64,000 bases of DNA, from the NCBI GenBank assembly GCA_022844045.1, contig JALHMM010000002.1:1-64000 (forward strand), in the 5' to 3' direction. Source of the stretch: Reyranellaceae bacterium (GTDB lineage: Bacteria > Pseudomonadota > Alphaproteobacteria > Reyranellales > Reyranellaceae). Below the pieces are notes generated by a model. The model ran no database searches. It was not told the DNA's origin and saw nothing but the letters and a program-made list of their open reading frames with translations. Shown here piece by piece: positions 47,225-55,872 of the stretch. Each line of letters begins with the position of its first letter. The stretch's first letter is position 1. The translations under genes were made by a program, and so were the position numbers.

Positions 47225-48094
47225 TCATCGCCGCAGCTCGGCAAGGAGCCACGTCCGGAAAGCCTTCATCGACGCCGTCTCCTGATGCGTCTTGAGATTC
47301 GTCAGCCAGTAGCCGCCGGCCGGCGCGACCGTTCTGAGGGGCTGCACGATGCGCTTGCGGGTGAGGTCACGGCTAAACATGGCGACCGGGACCAGGGCGA
47401 CACCGGCGCCCTGGGCCGCCGCTTCGACGAGCGCGAGCGAGGAGTCGAACATCCAGCCACGCGGGCTGGGCGGGGCGATGCCTGCTTGTCGACACCAGAT
47501 CGACCAATCGTCGCGCCGATAGGACCGCAGCAGGTGCATGCCCAGCAGGTCCTTCGGCTTGCGGATGGATTTGGCGAGCGCGGGCGCGCAGACGGGGGAG
47601 AGCGGCGCGTCGATCAGGTGCACGACGTCGGTGCCGTGCCAGGCGCCGTCGCCGAAGCGGATGAAGAAGTCGAGGCCGTCGAGCAAAGTGTCGGCGGTGT
47701 TGTTGTTGGTCTTGAGGCGCAGGTCGATATCGGGATGGGCGCGGGCGAAGCGCGGTAGGCGCGGCAGCAGCCACCCGATCGCGAATGTGCCGACCACGCC
47801 GACGGTGAGGATCTCGCGAAAGGTGCCGTCCCCCAGCTGATGCAGCTTCTCGCTCATGCGACGGAAGGCATCGGTGAGAACCGGCAGGAGCGCCTGCGCC
47901 TCCTCGGTCAGCGCGATGCCCCGAGGCAGGCGCTTGAACAACGTTACATCCAGCTCCTTCTCGAGCGCCTTGACCTGGTGGCTGATCGCGGTCTGGCCGA
48001 CGCGCAACTCCATGCCGGCCTTCGTGAAACTACCCAGCCTCGCGGAGGACTCGAAAGCGCGCAGCGCGTTGAGGGGCAGGCGAGAGACATCCAT
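47225..48094 (-). CDS. ampR: LysR-type regulator, AmpR-like
   Basis: A 289-residue LysR-family regulator. N-terminal helix-turn-helix PLNALRAFESSARLGSFTKAG followed by GQTAISHQVKALEKELDVTLF resembles AmpR/GcvA. The C-terminal effector-binding domain is complete (GVVGTFAIGWLLPRL, RFGDGAWHG, EAAAQGAGVALVP). It is divergently transcribed from a class A beta-lactamase 114 bp away, the classic ampR-bla layout in which AmpR senses muropeptides and controls the lactamase. The symbol reflects this context; other LysR roles are possible. Confidence 0.8.
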   Translation of the reverse strand: MDVSRLPLNALRAFESSARLGSFTKAGMELRVGQTAISHQVKALEKELDVTLFKRLPRGIALTEEAQALLPVLTDAFRRMSEKLHQLGDGTFREILTVGVVGTFAIGWLLPRLPRFARAHPDIDLRLKTNNNTADTLLDGLDFFIRFGDGAWHGTDVVHLIDAPLSPVCAPALAKSIRKPKDLLGMHLLRSYRRDDWSIWCRQAGIAPPSPRGWMFDSSLALVEAAAQGAGVALVPVAMFSRDLTRKRIVQPLRTVAPAGGYWLTNLKTHQETASMKAFRTWLLAELRR

Positions 48095-48120
48095 CGCTGA
48101 CTTCCTGAGGCCCGATCTGA

Positions 48121-48140
48121 TTCATGTCTAAGCTGATGAA
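48121..48140. promoter_or_regulatory. Candidate LysR/AmpR operator in the ampR-bla intergenic region
   Basis: TTCAT and ATGAA face each other across 10 bases, and an overlapping TGAT-N5-ATCA follows. This dyad lies between the two divergent starts where an AmpR site is expected. It is a prediction only. Confidence 0.35.
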
Positions 48141-48208
48141 CGATCATTTGGCGAGGGCTCGGCTTGGCCGTATTGCCGCAGTCACCTCTCTGACGGAAAG
48201 GAAGCCGA

Positions 48209-49096
48209 ATGAAAAAGTCCAACCTCGCCTCGCCGAGCCGCCGAACCTTCATGTCGGGTCTGGGTGCGGTCACCATCCTGCCGGCGGCGGCATGGGCGCA
48301 GCCCATATCGGCGCTGAATCTTTCGGCGCTGGAGGCCAGGCACGGCGGCCGGCTCGGCGTCTGCGCCGAAGACGGCCAACGGCGCGCCACCTGGCGTGCG
48401 GACGAGCGCTTCGCCTATTGCTCGACGTTCAAGCTGTTCCTGGCGGCCTGCGTCCTCGAACGTGTGCAGCGCGGTCTCGAAACGCTCGATCGACCGGTAC
48501 CGATCTCCCAGAATGACATGGTGATGCACGGGCCGATCACGGCGCCGGCTGTCGGATCGACGTTGACGGTGGAGCAGCTCTGCAAGGCGACGGTCGAAGT
48601 CAGCGACAATCCCGCGGCCAATATCCTGATCCGGGAGATGGGTGGCATCGAGATGTGGCGGGCCTGGTACCCGTCGATCGGTGACCAGGTCACGCGCGTC
48701 GATCGGCTCGAAACCGATCTCAACACCGCCCTTCCGGATGATCCGCGCGACACCACGACACCGGCCCAGTACGCCACCAACCTGAAGACCGTGCTGCAGG
48801 GCACGCGCCTGTCGCCCGCTCATCTCCAGTTGCTGACGAAGTGGCTGATCGACACGCCCACGGGAGCGGGCCGCATCAAGGCGGGTGTGCCGTCAGGCTA
48901 TCGCGTCGCGCACAAGACCGGGACGGGCGACAGGGCAACGCACAACGACATCGGCATCGTCTCGCCGCCCGCCGGCGAACCGATCCGGATCGTGGTCTAC
49001 TTCACAGGCGCGCAGAACGCGTCGGCGGCGCAGATCGATGCGATCATCGCCGAGGCGACGCGCGCGAGCCTGCGGGCGCTGGGGCGCGGGGCCTAG
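48209..49096 (+). CDS. Class A beta-lactamase
   Basis: A 295-residue serine beta-lactamase. The signal has a twin-arginine motif (SPSRRTFMSGLG) and is cut near AAWAQ, so Tat export is likely. Active-site blocks: S72-T-F-K75, S132-D-N134, E168-T-D-L-N172 and K236-T-G-T, equivalent to Ambler S70, S130, E166 and K234. Cys71 lies at Ambler position 69, as in some carbapenemases, but the usual partner Cys at 238 is Gly here, so the disulfide is absent. Substrate range cannot be predicted. The divergent AmpR-like gene suggests inducible expression. Confidence 0.92.
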   Translation: MKKSNLASPSRRTFMSGLGAVTILPAAAWAQPISALNLSALEARHGGRLGVCAEDGQRRATWRADERFAYCSTFKLFLAACVLERVQRGLETLDRPVPISQNDMVMHGPITAPAVGSTLTVEQLCKATVEVSDNPAANILIREMGGIEMWRAWYPSIGDQVTRVDRLETDLNTALPDDPRDTTTPAQYATNLKTVLQGTRLSPAHLQLLTKWLIDTPTGAGRIKAGVPSGYRVAHKTGTGDRATHNDIGIVSPPAGEPIRIVVYFTGAQNASAAQIDAIIAEATRASLRALGRGA

Positions 49097-49992
49097 ACCG
49101 CCCCGCGCAGCCTCGGATCGAGCAGGTCGCGGATGCCGTCGCCGAGCAGGTTGAAGGCCAGCACGGTGAGGGTGATCGCGGCGCCGGGGAAGAAGACCAG
49201 CCACCACGGCGGCACCAGCCCGGCGTTGAGCGCGTCGGCCAGCATGTTGCCCCAGGTCGGGTTCGGCGGCGGGATGCCGACGCCGAGGAATCCGAGCGAG
49301 GCCTCGATGACGATGGCGACGCCCAGATGCGTCGTGGCGAGGATCAGGTAGGGCGCCACGCATTGCGGCAGGATGTGGCGGAACATCAGGCGCGCGTGCG
49401 AGGCGCCCAGGCCGCGCGCCGCCTCGACGTATTGCATTTCCTTCAGCGACAGCACGACCGAGCGGATCACGCGGCCGCCGAACGGTATTCGGGTGATGGC
49501 GATGGCGACGATCACCGTGCCCAGGCCACCGCCCAGCGCCATGGCGATCGCCATGGCTAATATGAGATCGGGGAAGGATTGCAGGAACTCGATGATCCGC
49601 TGGCTGATCATGTCGAAGCGGCCGCCGAAATAGCCGCAGGCCAGCCCCCACAGCGCGCCCAGGGTGGTGCCGAACAGCACGGCGCCGATCGCCACGGTGA
49701 GCGAGGTCCGGCTGCCATGGATCACGCGGGCCAGCGTGTCGCGGCCGATCTGGTCGGTGCCGAACAAGTGCGTCGCGCTGGGCGGCTTCTGCATGGCGCG
49801 GAAGTCGGACTTCAGCGGCGGGTAGGGGGCCACGAAATCGGCGCAGAGCGCCATCAGCACGATCAGGGCGGCGATCACGCCCCAGAAGGCCGAGATCGGA
49901 GAGCGGCGCGCCAAGGTCAGCACGCCGCTCAGGATCGAGCGGCGGCGTGGCGCGGCGGCGGGCGTGCTGGGATCTGCCGAGGTCACGGTCAT
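49093..49992 (-). CDS. ABC transporter permease, DppC/OppC type
   Basis: A 299-residue inner-membrane protein starting MTVTSADPSTPAAAPRRR. The N-terminal anchor helix, HLFGTDQIGRDTLARVIHGSR, the EAA-like loop EMQYVEAARGLGASHARLMFRH and the end GIRDLLDPRLRGAV are typical. Its ATG overlaps the stop of the partner permease (ATGA). The 3' end overlaps the convergent beta-lactamase by 4 bases. Confidence 0.9.
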   Translation of the reverse strand: MTVTSADPSTPAAAPRRRSILSGVLTLARRSPISAFWGVIAALIVLMALCADFVAPYPPLKSDFRAMQKPPSATHLFGTDQIGRDTLARVIHGSRTSLTVAIGAVLFGTTLGALWGLACGYFGGRFDMISQRIIEFLQSFPDLILAMAIAMALGGGLGTVIVAIAITRIPFGGRVIRSVVLSLKEMQYVEAARGLGASHARLMFRHILPQCVAPYLILATTHLGVAIVIEASLGFLGVGIPPPNPTWGNMLADALNAGLVPPWWLVFFPGAAITLTVLAFNLLGDGIRDLLDPRLRGAV

Positions 49993-50945
49993 TGGTAGCG
50001 GATCCTCGGATCGAGCAACGCGATGGTGACATCGACCGCGATGTTGATCACCACGAAGACCACCGCGTAGAGGAACACCAGATTCTGCATGACGAAGACG
50101 TCGCGCTCGCTCACCGCCTGGAACATGGAATAGCCCAACCCCGGCGTGCCGAAGGCGCGCTCGACGGGGATCGAGCCGGCCAGCACGAGGCCCAGCAGCA
50201 CGCCCGACAGCGTGATGACCGGCAGCAGCGCGTTGGGCAGCGCGTGCAGGGCGATCACCAGCCGGTTGTTGAGCCCCTTGGCGCGCGCGGTGCGCACGTA
50301 GTCCTCGCGGATCACCTCGAGCAGGGCCGAGCGACCCATGCGCGCGATATAGGCGGCCTGGCCCAGGCCGAGCACGACGGCGGGGCCGATCACGATCTGC
50401 AGGTTGGCGAGCGGATCGGTGAACAGCGAGACGCCGACCAGCGGCGCCTTGTAGCCGAACCAGAATAGCAGGGCGAGCACGATCAGCATGCCGACCCAGA
50501 AGCCCGGTACCGCGAGGAACAGGATGCTGAAGAAGCGCACGATGCCGTCGGCGACGCTGTTGGGCTTGAGCGCGCTCAAGATCGCCACGGGCATGCCGAC
50601 CAGCCACGAGATCACCACCGAGAGGATGGCGATTTCGGCCGTCAGCGGCCCGCGCCGCATGATCATCTCGGCGACGCTCTCGGAGCGGAAGAAGGAGCGG
50701 CCGAAATCGCCGGCGATGATGGCCTTCACCCAGGCGAGGTACTGCACCCACAGCGGATCGCTCAGGCCCAGCTCTGCCATGTAGTGCGCGCGCTGCGCCT
50801 CGGTGAGCTTGCTCATGCCCTCGGGGCCGAAGATCGCCACCAGCGGATCGCCCGGCAGGATGCGCATGACCAGAAAGACCATGATCGAGACGCCCAGCAC
50901 GGTCAGCACACCGAACGCCAAGCGCCGCGCGATGTAGCTATACAT
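49989..50945 (-). CDS. ABC transporter permease, DppB/OppB type
   Basis: A 318-residue inner-membrane protein from the ATG at 50945 (an in-frame TTG lies 12 bases further out). MYSYIARRLAFGVLTVLGV start, GDFGRSFFRSESV, the EAA-like loop REDYVRTARAKGLNNRLVI and the end IALLDPRIRYQ are typical. It works with the DppC-type gene downstream. The most likely partners are the binding protein at 43345 and ATPases at 45149-47217. Confidence 0.9.
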   Translation of the reverse strand: MYSYIARRLAFGVLTVLGVSIMVFLVMRILPGDPLVAIFGPEGMSKLTEAQRAHYMAELGLSDPLWVQYLAWVKAIIAGDFGRSFFRSESVAEMIMRRGPLTAEIAILSVVISWLVGMPVAILSALKPNSVADGIVRFFSILFLAVPGFWVGMLIVLALLFWFGYKAPLVGVSLFTDPLANLQIVIGPAVVLGLGQAAYIARMGRSALLEVIREDYVRTARAKGLNNRLVIALHALPNALLPVITLSGVLLGLVLAGSIPVERAFGTPGLGYSMFQAVSERDVFVMQNLVFLYAVVFVVINIAVDVTIALLDPRIRYQ

Positions 50946-51122
50946 CGCGTGCCCCAACTCGCGGGACTACTCCACCACGCATGACGTCGCCTCCCGTGGG
51001 CGTGCTTCTCATTCTTGAGGGCATCATGCCTGCCCTGCCACGGAAGGCAAGCTGCACCGATTGTCAGGCGCCGCCGTGCGGCCCTATCCTTCGGCAACAG
51101 TCGGAGGAAACGGAGGACGGCA

Positions 51123-52283
51123 ATGAACGCGCCCGCGCGAAGGCTCACCGTCGACTATGGCCCCGAGGAGGCGGCCATGCAGGCCTATCTCGGGGCCGGC
51201 GAGAAGCGTGCCTACGAACTGGGCAATCGCGGTCCGATCCGCTTCACGTCGGATGGTAGGCTCGATCCGGCGATCCTCGACGCCTACTGGCGCTGTGGTT
51301 TCTACATCTTCGAGGGCGTTCTCAAGGCGGACGAGCTCGCGGACATCGAAGCCGATCTCAAATCCATCCTCGATCGCCTGCCGAGCGAGAAGGGTTCGCC
51401 GGTCGACGCCAAGGGCCGGCCGGCGCTGAGCGCCGATTGCCAGGCGCCGAACCTGCTGTGGTCGAAACCGCTCGGCGATCCTTTCGGCGGCACCAAGCTC
51501 GCCAACGGCCGCCATCCGGCGAGAATGTTCGAGCCGCAGGCCGCGCCGGGCGCGCCGAAGGAGATCGTTTATCTCATCCTCGGCTCGCTGCAGTTCTCCG
51601 ACGCTCATCTGCGCCTCTACGGCCATCCGCACCTGCTGGCCGTCGCCGCGGCGATCAACGGCCCGGATTTCACGCCGTTCAACGAGGCGATCTTCGTCAA
51701 GGAGCCCGGGCTGGGCGCCTCGGTCGCCTGGCATCGCGATGGCGTGACGCATTGGGATCATCCTGAGTGGGACCAGGGCACGCACGGCTTCAACTTCATG
51801 GCGCAGCTCTATGGCTGCACGCCGGCCAACGGCGTGTGGGTGATCCCAGGCTCGCACAAGCTCAACAAGGTCGACATCAAGGGCATGATGGAAGCCGCCG
51901 GCAGCGATCGCCTGCCCGACGCGGTGCCGATCGTCTGCCAGCCGGGCGACGTGGCGATCACCAATCGGCAGGCCGTTCATGGCTCCTTCGCCAACACCAG
52001 CAAGGATTGGCGTGTGACGCTGAATTTCGGCTTCCATCGCAGGAAGTCGGTGCTCGACGTGCGCGGCGGCGGCATCCATGCCAAGCCCACGGTCTACGAC
52101 GCGACTCACATCCGGGAGCGCTCGAAGATGCTGGGCTACGCCATCGACGCGCGCCGCCAGCGCTTCCCGCACGAGACGCCCTTCGCCTATCAGCCGCACG
52201 TGCGGTCGGGTGAGCGGTACAGCTGGGACGCGGCGGCGAAGGCGTCGATCAAGGACTACAACCTGCTCGACATCAGCATTTGA
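51123..52283 (+). CDS. Phytanoyl-CoA dioxygenase (PhyH) family protein
   Basis: A 386-residue Fe(II)/2-oxoglutarate-dependent dioxygenase-like protein. The iron ligands can be placed: His and Asp in VAWHRDGVTHW and the distal His in NRQAVHGSFANTS, with the 2-oxoglutarate Arg in DWRVTLNFGF. GGAGGA before the ATG at 51123 fixes the start. Enzymes of this family hydroxylate small molecules or lipids; the substrate is unknown. It is followed 7 bp later by an SMP-30-like gene, and the two probably act in one pathway. Confidence 0.85.
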   Translation: MNAPARRLTVDYGPEEAAMQAYLGAGEKRAYELGNRGPIRFTSDGRLDPAILDAYWRCGFYIFEGVLKADELADIEADLKSILDRLPSEKGSPVDAKGRPALSADCQAPNLLWSKPLGDPFGGTKLANGRHPARMFEPQAAPGAPKEIVYLILGSLQFSDAHLRLYGHPHLLAVAAAINGPDFTPFNEAIFVKEPGLGASVAWHRDGVTHWDHPEWDQGTHGFNFMAQLYGCTPANGVWVIPGSHKLNKVDIKGMMEAAGSDRLPDAVPIVCQPGDVAITNRQAVHGSFANTSKDWRVTLNFGFHRRKSVLDVRGGGIHAKPTVYDATHIRERSKMLGYAIDARRQRFPHETPFAYQPHVRSGERYSWDAAAKASIKDYNLLDISI

Positions 52284-52290
52284 GGACACG

Positions 52291-53202
52291 ATGAGCGACG
52301 TGCGGATTCTGGCCACTGGCCTGGGCTTTCCCGAGGGGCCGGTGGCGATGCCCGACGGTTCGGTGATCCTCACCGAGATCCGCAATCAGCGCTGCTCGCG
52401 CGTCACGCCCGACGGCAAGGTCTCGCTGTTCTCCGCCGCCGGCGGCGGCCCCAACGGCCTCGCGGTCGGTCCCGATGGCGCGCTCTATCTCTGCAACAAT
52501 GGCGGCAGCCGCTACGTCGAGGGCGTCTCGATGGGGCAGGGGCCGCATCCCGACTACAAGTTCGGCTCCATCCAGCGGCTCGACCGCAATACCGGTGCAG
52601 CCAAGCTGCTCTACAACGAGTGCGAAGGTCACAAGCTGTCCGCGCCCAACGATCTGGTGTTCGATAAGTCCGGTGGCTTCTATTTCACCGACCTCGGCAA
52701 GCGTTATGCGCGCCATCGCGACCACGGCGGGCTGTACTACGCCCAGCCCGACGGCTCGAAGATCACCTGCCTCGCCTATCCGATCCTCAGCGCCAATGGC
52801 TGCGGCCTGTCACCCGACGGCAAGACGCTCTACGTCGCCGACACCGAGGGCGCGCGGCTGTGGGCCTTCGACATTGAGGCGCCCGGCGCGGTGCGCAAGC
52901 CCACGGGCCACGCGCCGCATGGCGGCCGCATGATCATGGGCCTGCCCGGCAAGGCGCGCTTCGACAGCCTCGCGGTGATGGCGAGCGGCAACATCTGCGT
53001 CGCGACATTGACGACCGGCTTCATCACCGAGATCTCGCCCACGGGCGAGATCGTGCGCGAGGTGAAGATGCCCGACATCTACCCGACGAACATCTGCTTC
53101 GGCGGTGCGGACATGAAAACCGCGTACATCACACTGTCCGACCAGGGGAAGCTCGGCGTGATGCAGTGGCCGGAGCCCGGCCTGAAGCTGAACTACAACT
53201 AG
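52291..53202 (+). CDS. SMP-30/gluconolactonase-like protein
   Basis: A 303-residue six-bladed beta-propeller of the SMP-30/gluconolactonase type. Blade-type repeats are visible (GFPEGPVAMPDGSVILTE, GPNGLAVGPDGALYLCN, APNDLVFDKSGGFYFTD, LSPDGKTLYVADT), with metal-ligand candidates Glu of FPEGP, Asn of APND and Asp of SPDGK. Likely a lactone hydrolase. GAGG precedes the ATG, 7 bp after the dioxygenase stop. Confidence 0.85.
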   Translation: MSDVRILATGLGFPEGPVAMPDGSVILTEIRNQRCSRVTPDGKVSLFSAAGGGPNGLAVGPDGALYLCNNGGSRYVEGVSMGQGPHPDYKFGSIQRLDRNTGAAKLLYNECEGHKLSAPNDLVFDKSGGFYFTDLGKRYARHRDHGGLYYAQPDGSKITCLAYPILSANGCGLSPDGKTLYVADTEGARLWAFDIEAPGAVRKPTGHAPHGGRMIMGLPGKARFDSLAVMASGNICVATLTTGFITEISPTGEIVREVKMPDIYPTNICFGGADMKTAYITLSDQGKLGVMQWPEPGLKLNYN

Positions 53203-53215
53203 CCAGTGCTCTTGT

Positions 53216-53336
53216 CCTTCCCCCGGAGGGGGAAGGTGCCCGAAGGGCGGATGGGGGATGTCGAAGACGGACTCGGGAGTCGTTGAGACATCCACCTTCC
53301 GTCGCTCCGCGCCACCTTCCCCTTCCGGGGGAAGGG
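53216..53336. repeat. Dispersed palindromic repeat, family 1 (full element)
   Basis: CTTCCCCCGGAGGGGGAAGG, GGGCGGATGGGGGATGTCGAAGAC, and a closing CCCCTTCCGGGG hairpin between the SMP-30-like and NTF2-like genes. Confidence 0.9.
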
Positions 53337-53363
53337 CAAGACAAGCACCAAAGGAGGCCCACC

Positions 53364-53738
53364 ATGGCCGGCAATGGACAGATGATCATCGACCTCGACG
53401 CCCGGCGTATGGCGGCGATGGCGAACAAAGACATCGCGACGCTCAAGGAGCTGATCGCCGACGACCTGATCTACACGCACTCCTCGGCGCGCATGGACAC
53501 CAAGGCGAGTCTGATCGGCAACATGGAGTCCGGCTCCACGGTCTATACCGGCGTCGAGCCGTCGAAGGTCGTGGCGCAGGATCTTGGCGGCGCCGTGGTG
53601 CTGACCGGCGAGGCGCAGATCAAGGTCACCGCCAACGGCACGCCCAACGCCTTCGGCGTGCGCTTCACGCTGGTCTACGCCAACCGCGGCGGCAAGTGGC
53701 AGATGACCACCTGGCAATCGACCCGCCTGCCGGCGTGA
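53364..53738 (+). CDS. NTF2-like (SnoaL/DUF4440-type) protein
   Basis: A 124-residue protein with the NTF2-like cone fold pattern: RRMAAMANKDIATLKELIADDLIYTHSSA (split at the helix turn), GVEPSKVVAQDLGGAVVLTG and RFTLVYANRGGKWQMTTWQST. AAGGAGG precedes the ATG. Such proteins act as small isomerases, dehydratases or binding domains; no function can be assigned. Frame extension upstream is only repeat sequence. Confidence 0.8.
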   Translation: MAGNGQMIIDLDARRMAAMANKDIATLKELIADDLIYTHSSARMDTKASLIGNMESGSTVYTGVEPSKVVAQDLGGAVVLTGEAQIKVTANGTPNAFGVRFTLVYANRGGKWQMTTWQSTRLPA

Positions 53739-53745
53739 CCTTGTC

Positions 53746-53812
53746 TGTCATTCCGAGCGCAGCGAGGAATCCAGGGTAACGGCCTGGATTCCTCGCTACG
53801 CTCGGAATGACA
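53746..53812. repeat. Dispersed palindromic repeat, family 2
   Basis: TGTCATTCCGAGCGCAGCGAGG pairs with CCTCGCTACGCTCGGAATGACA. It lies between the NTF2-like and luciferase-like genes, directly before the start of the latter. Confidence 0.88.
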
Positions 53813-53814
53813 CT

Positions 53815-54939
53815 GTGAACTCATCGTGGAGCCCGAACGTGCTGCTCGAAACCCTGTTGCCGCTGGGCAAGGTCGACCCCGGCCTGCGCGCGCCCGAGAT
53901 CCCGCTGGATCTGCACAGCATCGCGTCGCAGGCGGCACTGCTCGAGGAACTCGGCTATGACGGGCTGGTCGTCGAGGAGACCAAGGACGATCCGTTCATC
54001 CTGCTGACCTTGGCGGCACAAAGCACCAAGACGCTGAAGCTCGGCACCTCGGTCGCCGTCGCCTTTCCGCGCAGCCCCACGGCCATGGCGATGAGCGCCT
54101 GGACCCTGCAGAAGCTGTCGCGCGGCCGGCATGTGCTGGGCCTGGGCACGCAGGTGCGCGCCCATATCGAGCGGCGCTTCGGCATGAAGGCCTCGCCGGC
54201 CGGTCCATGGATCCGTGAATACGTCCGTGCGGTACGCGCCGTATGGGATCACTGGCAGAACGGCACCAAGCTCGACGTGCAGGGCGAGCACTACACCATC
54301 AATCTGATGGTGCCATTGTTCAATCCCGGGCCGATCGAGCACCCGAACATCCCGATCCATATCGCGGCGGTGAACCCGATCATGAGCCGCATCTGCGGCG
54401 AGGTCGCCGATGGCGTGCGCGCGCATCCGGTGTGCACGCCGTCCTATATCGAGAAGGTTATGCTGCCGGCGATCCGCGAAGGCGCCGCGCGCACCAGCCG
54501 CTCGCTCGACCACTTCCAGGTCTGCATGAAGCCGCTGGTGGTCGCCGCCGCCACCGAGGCCGAGCTGGCGCCCAAGGTGGAAGACGCGCGCGCCCGCATC
54601 TCCTTCTACGCCTCGACGCCGCAGTATCGCGCCGCCTTCGAGCATCTCGGCCTCGGCGATCTCGCCGACACGCTCAAGCTGCTCTCGCGCGCCCAGCGCT
54701 GGGAGGAGATGCCCAAGCATATCAGCGATGACGTGCTACACACCTTCGTCGCCATCGCGACCTACGATCAGATCGCCAAGAAGCTGACCGATCGCTACGG
54801 CGGCGTGGTGACGCATTGCGAGTTCTCGATCGCGGTGAAGACCGCGAAAGACAAGGACACCTTGCGCGGCCTGGCGCAGGACATTCAGGGGCGGAGCATG
54901 GAGCCTGTGCGACGCACGATTCTCGGGAGGGCCGCGTGA
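53815..54939 (+). CDS. LLM-class (F420-type) oxidoreductase, TIGR03617-like
   Basis: A 374-residue luciferase-like protein. Landmarks: AALLEELGYDGLVVEETKDDP, KTLKLGTSVAVAFPRSP, LSRGRHVLGLGTQVRAHIERRFGM (split at GTQ) and IHIAAVNPIMSR. The length and the QVRAHIERR segment fit the TIGR03617 branch of probable F420 enzymes. The start is unclear: GTG at 53815 or GTG at 53839, with no good ribosome site because a palindromic repeat abuts. The stop overlaps the next start. Confidence 0.82.
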   Translation: MNSSWSPNVLLETLLPLGKVDPGLRAPEIPLDLHSIASQAALLEELGYDGLVVEETKDDPFILLTLAAQSTKTLKLGTSVAVAFPRSPTAMAMSAWTLQKLSRGRHVLGLGTQVRAHIERRFGMKASPAGPWIREYVRAVRAVWDHWQNGTKLDVQGEHYTINLMVPLFNPGPIEHPNIPIHIAAVNPIMSRICGEVADGVRAHPVCTPSYIEKVMLPAIREGAARTSRSLDHFQVCMKPLVVAAATEAELAPKVEDARARISFYASTPQYRAAFEHLGLGDLADTLKLLSRAQRWEEMPKHISDDVLHTFVAIATYDQIAKKLTDRYGGVVTHCEFSIAVKTAKDKDTLRGLAQDIQGRSMEPVRRTILGRAA

Positions 54940-55790
54940 TGAAGCTCGGACGATTGGGCGTGTGGTATTCGGTCGACAAGCTCGACGGCGCGGGCCTGCG
55001 TGCGCTGCTGCGGACCATCGAGGGCAATGGCTACTCGGCCTACTGGTATCCTGAGTCGCGCGGCTTCGAGTCGATGTCGATGGCCTCGTACCTGCTGGGC
55101 GCCAGCGAAAAACTGGTGATCGGCAGCTCGATCGCCAACATCTATGCCCGCGACGCCTTCACCGCGCGGCGCGCCGTGATCTCGCTCAACGCGCTCTACG
55201 GCGATCGCTTCATCCTCGGCCTGGGCGTCAGCCATATCCCGATGGTCGAAGGGCTGCGCGGCCATCGCTACGACAAGCCGTTGGGCGCCATGCGCGCCTA
55301 TCTCGAGGGCATCAACAAGGACAATCCCGGGCTGCCGGTCGTGGTCGCGGCGCTGGGTCCGAAGATGCTGGCGTTGAGCGGCGAGTTGTCGATGGGCGCT
55401 GTGCCGTACAACGTGACACCGAAGCACACGGCCCAGGCCGCGAAGATCCTCGGCCCCTCGAAGATCCTCGCCGTCGAACAGAAGGTCACGATCGAGACCG
55501 ATCCGGTCCGCGCCCGCGCGCTGGGCCGCAAGGAACTCGCGCGCTACATGGTGCTGCCCAACTACCGCAACAACTGGCTGCGCGAGGGCTTCACCGAAGA
55601 GGATCTGGCGAACGGCGGCAGCGACCGCTTCATCGACGCCATGTGCCTGTGGGGCGACGCCGACACCGTCAAGCATGGCCTGCGAGCCCATTTCACGGCC
55701 GGCGCCACGCATGTCTGCGTGCAGCCGGTACACGACGAGGGCGACTACGCCGGCCGCGATCGCATGCTACAGGCGCTGGCGGATACCTGA
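54939..55790 (+). CDS. LLM-class (F420-type) oxidoreductase, TIGR03620-like
   Basis: A 283-residue luciferase-like protein starting MKLGRLGVWYSVDKL on an ATG that overlaps the previous stop (TGATG). Landmarks are YSAYWYPESRGFESM, EKLVIGSSIANIYARD, LYGDRFILGLGVSHIP and the C-terminal DRFIDAMCLWGD. GGGAGG lies upstream. A partial copy of its last 107 residues sits at 57599-57925. Probably F420-dependent, substrate unknown. Confidence 0.85.
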   Translation: MKLGRLGVWYSVDKLDGAGLRALLRTIEGNGYSAYWYPESRGFESMSMASYLLGASEKLVIGSSIANIYARDAFTARRAVISLNALYGDRFILGLGVSHIPMVEGLRGHRYDKPLGAMRAYLEGINKDNPGLPVVVAALGPKMLALSGELSMGAVPYNVTPKHTAQAAKILGPSKILAVEQKVTIETDPVRARALGRKELARYMVLPNYRNNWLREGFTEEDLANGGSDRFIDAMCLWGDADTVKHGLRAHFTAGATHVCVQPVHDEGDYAGRDRMLQALADT

Positions 55791-55872
55791 TCGGGTTGGC
55801 CCGGCAATTGCTCCCCGGCAATTGCTCCTGGAATGACAGAGTTCCAGATTTTGACCAGCGTGGGAGGCTGAC

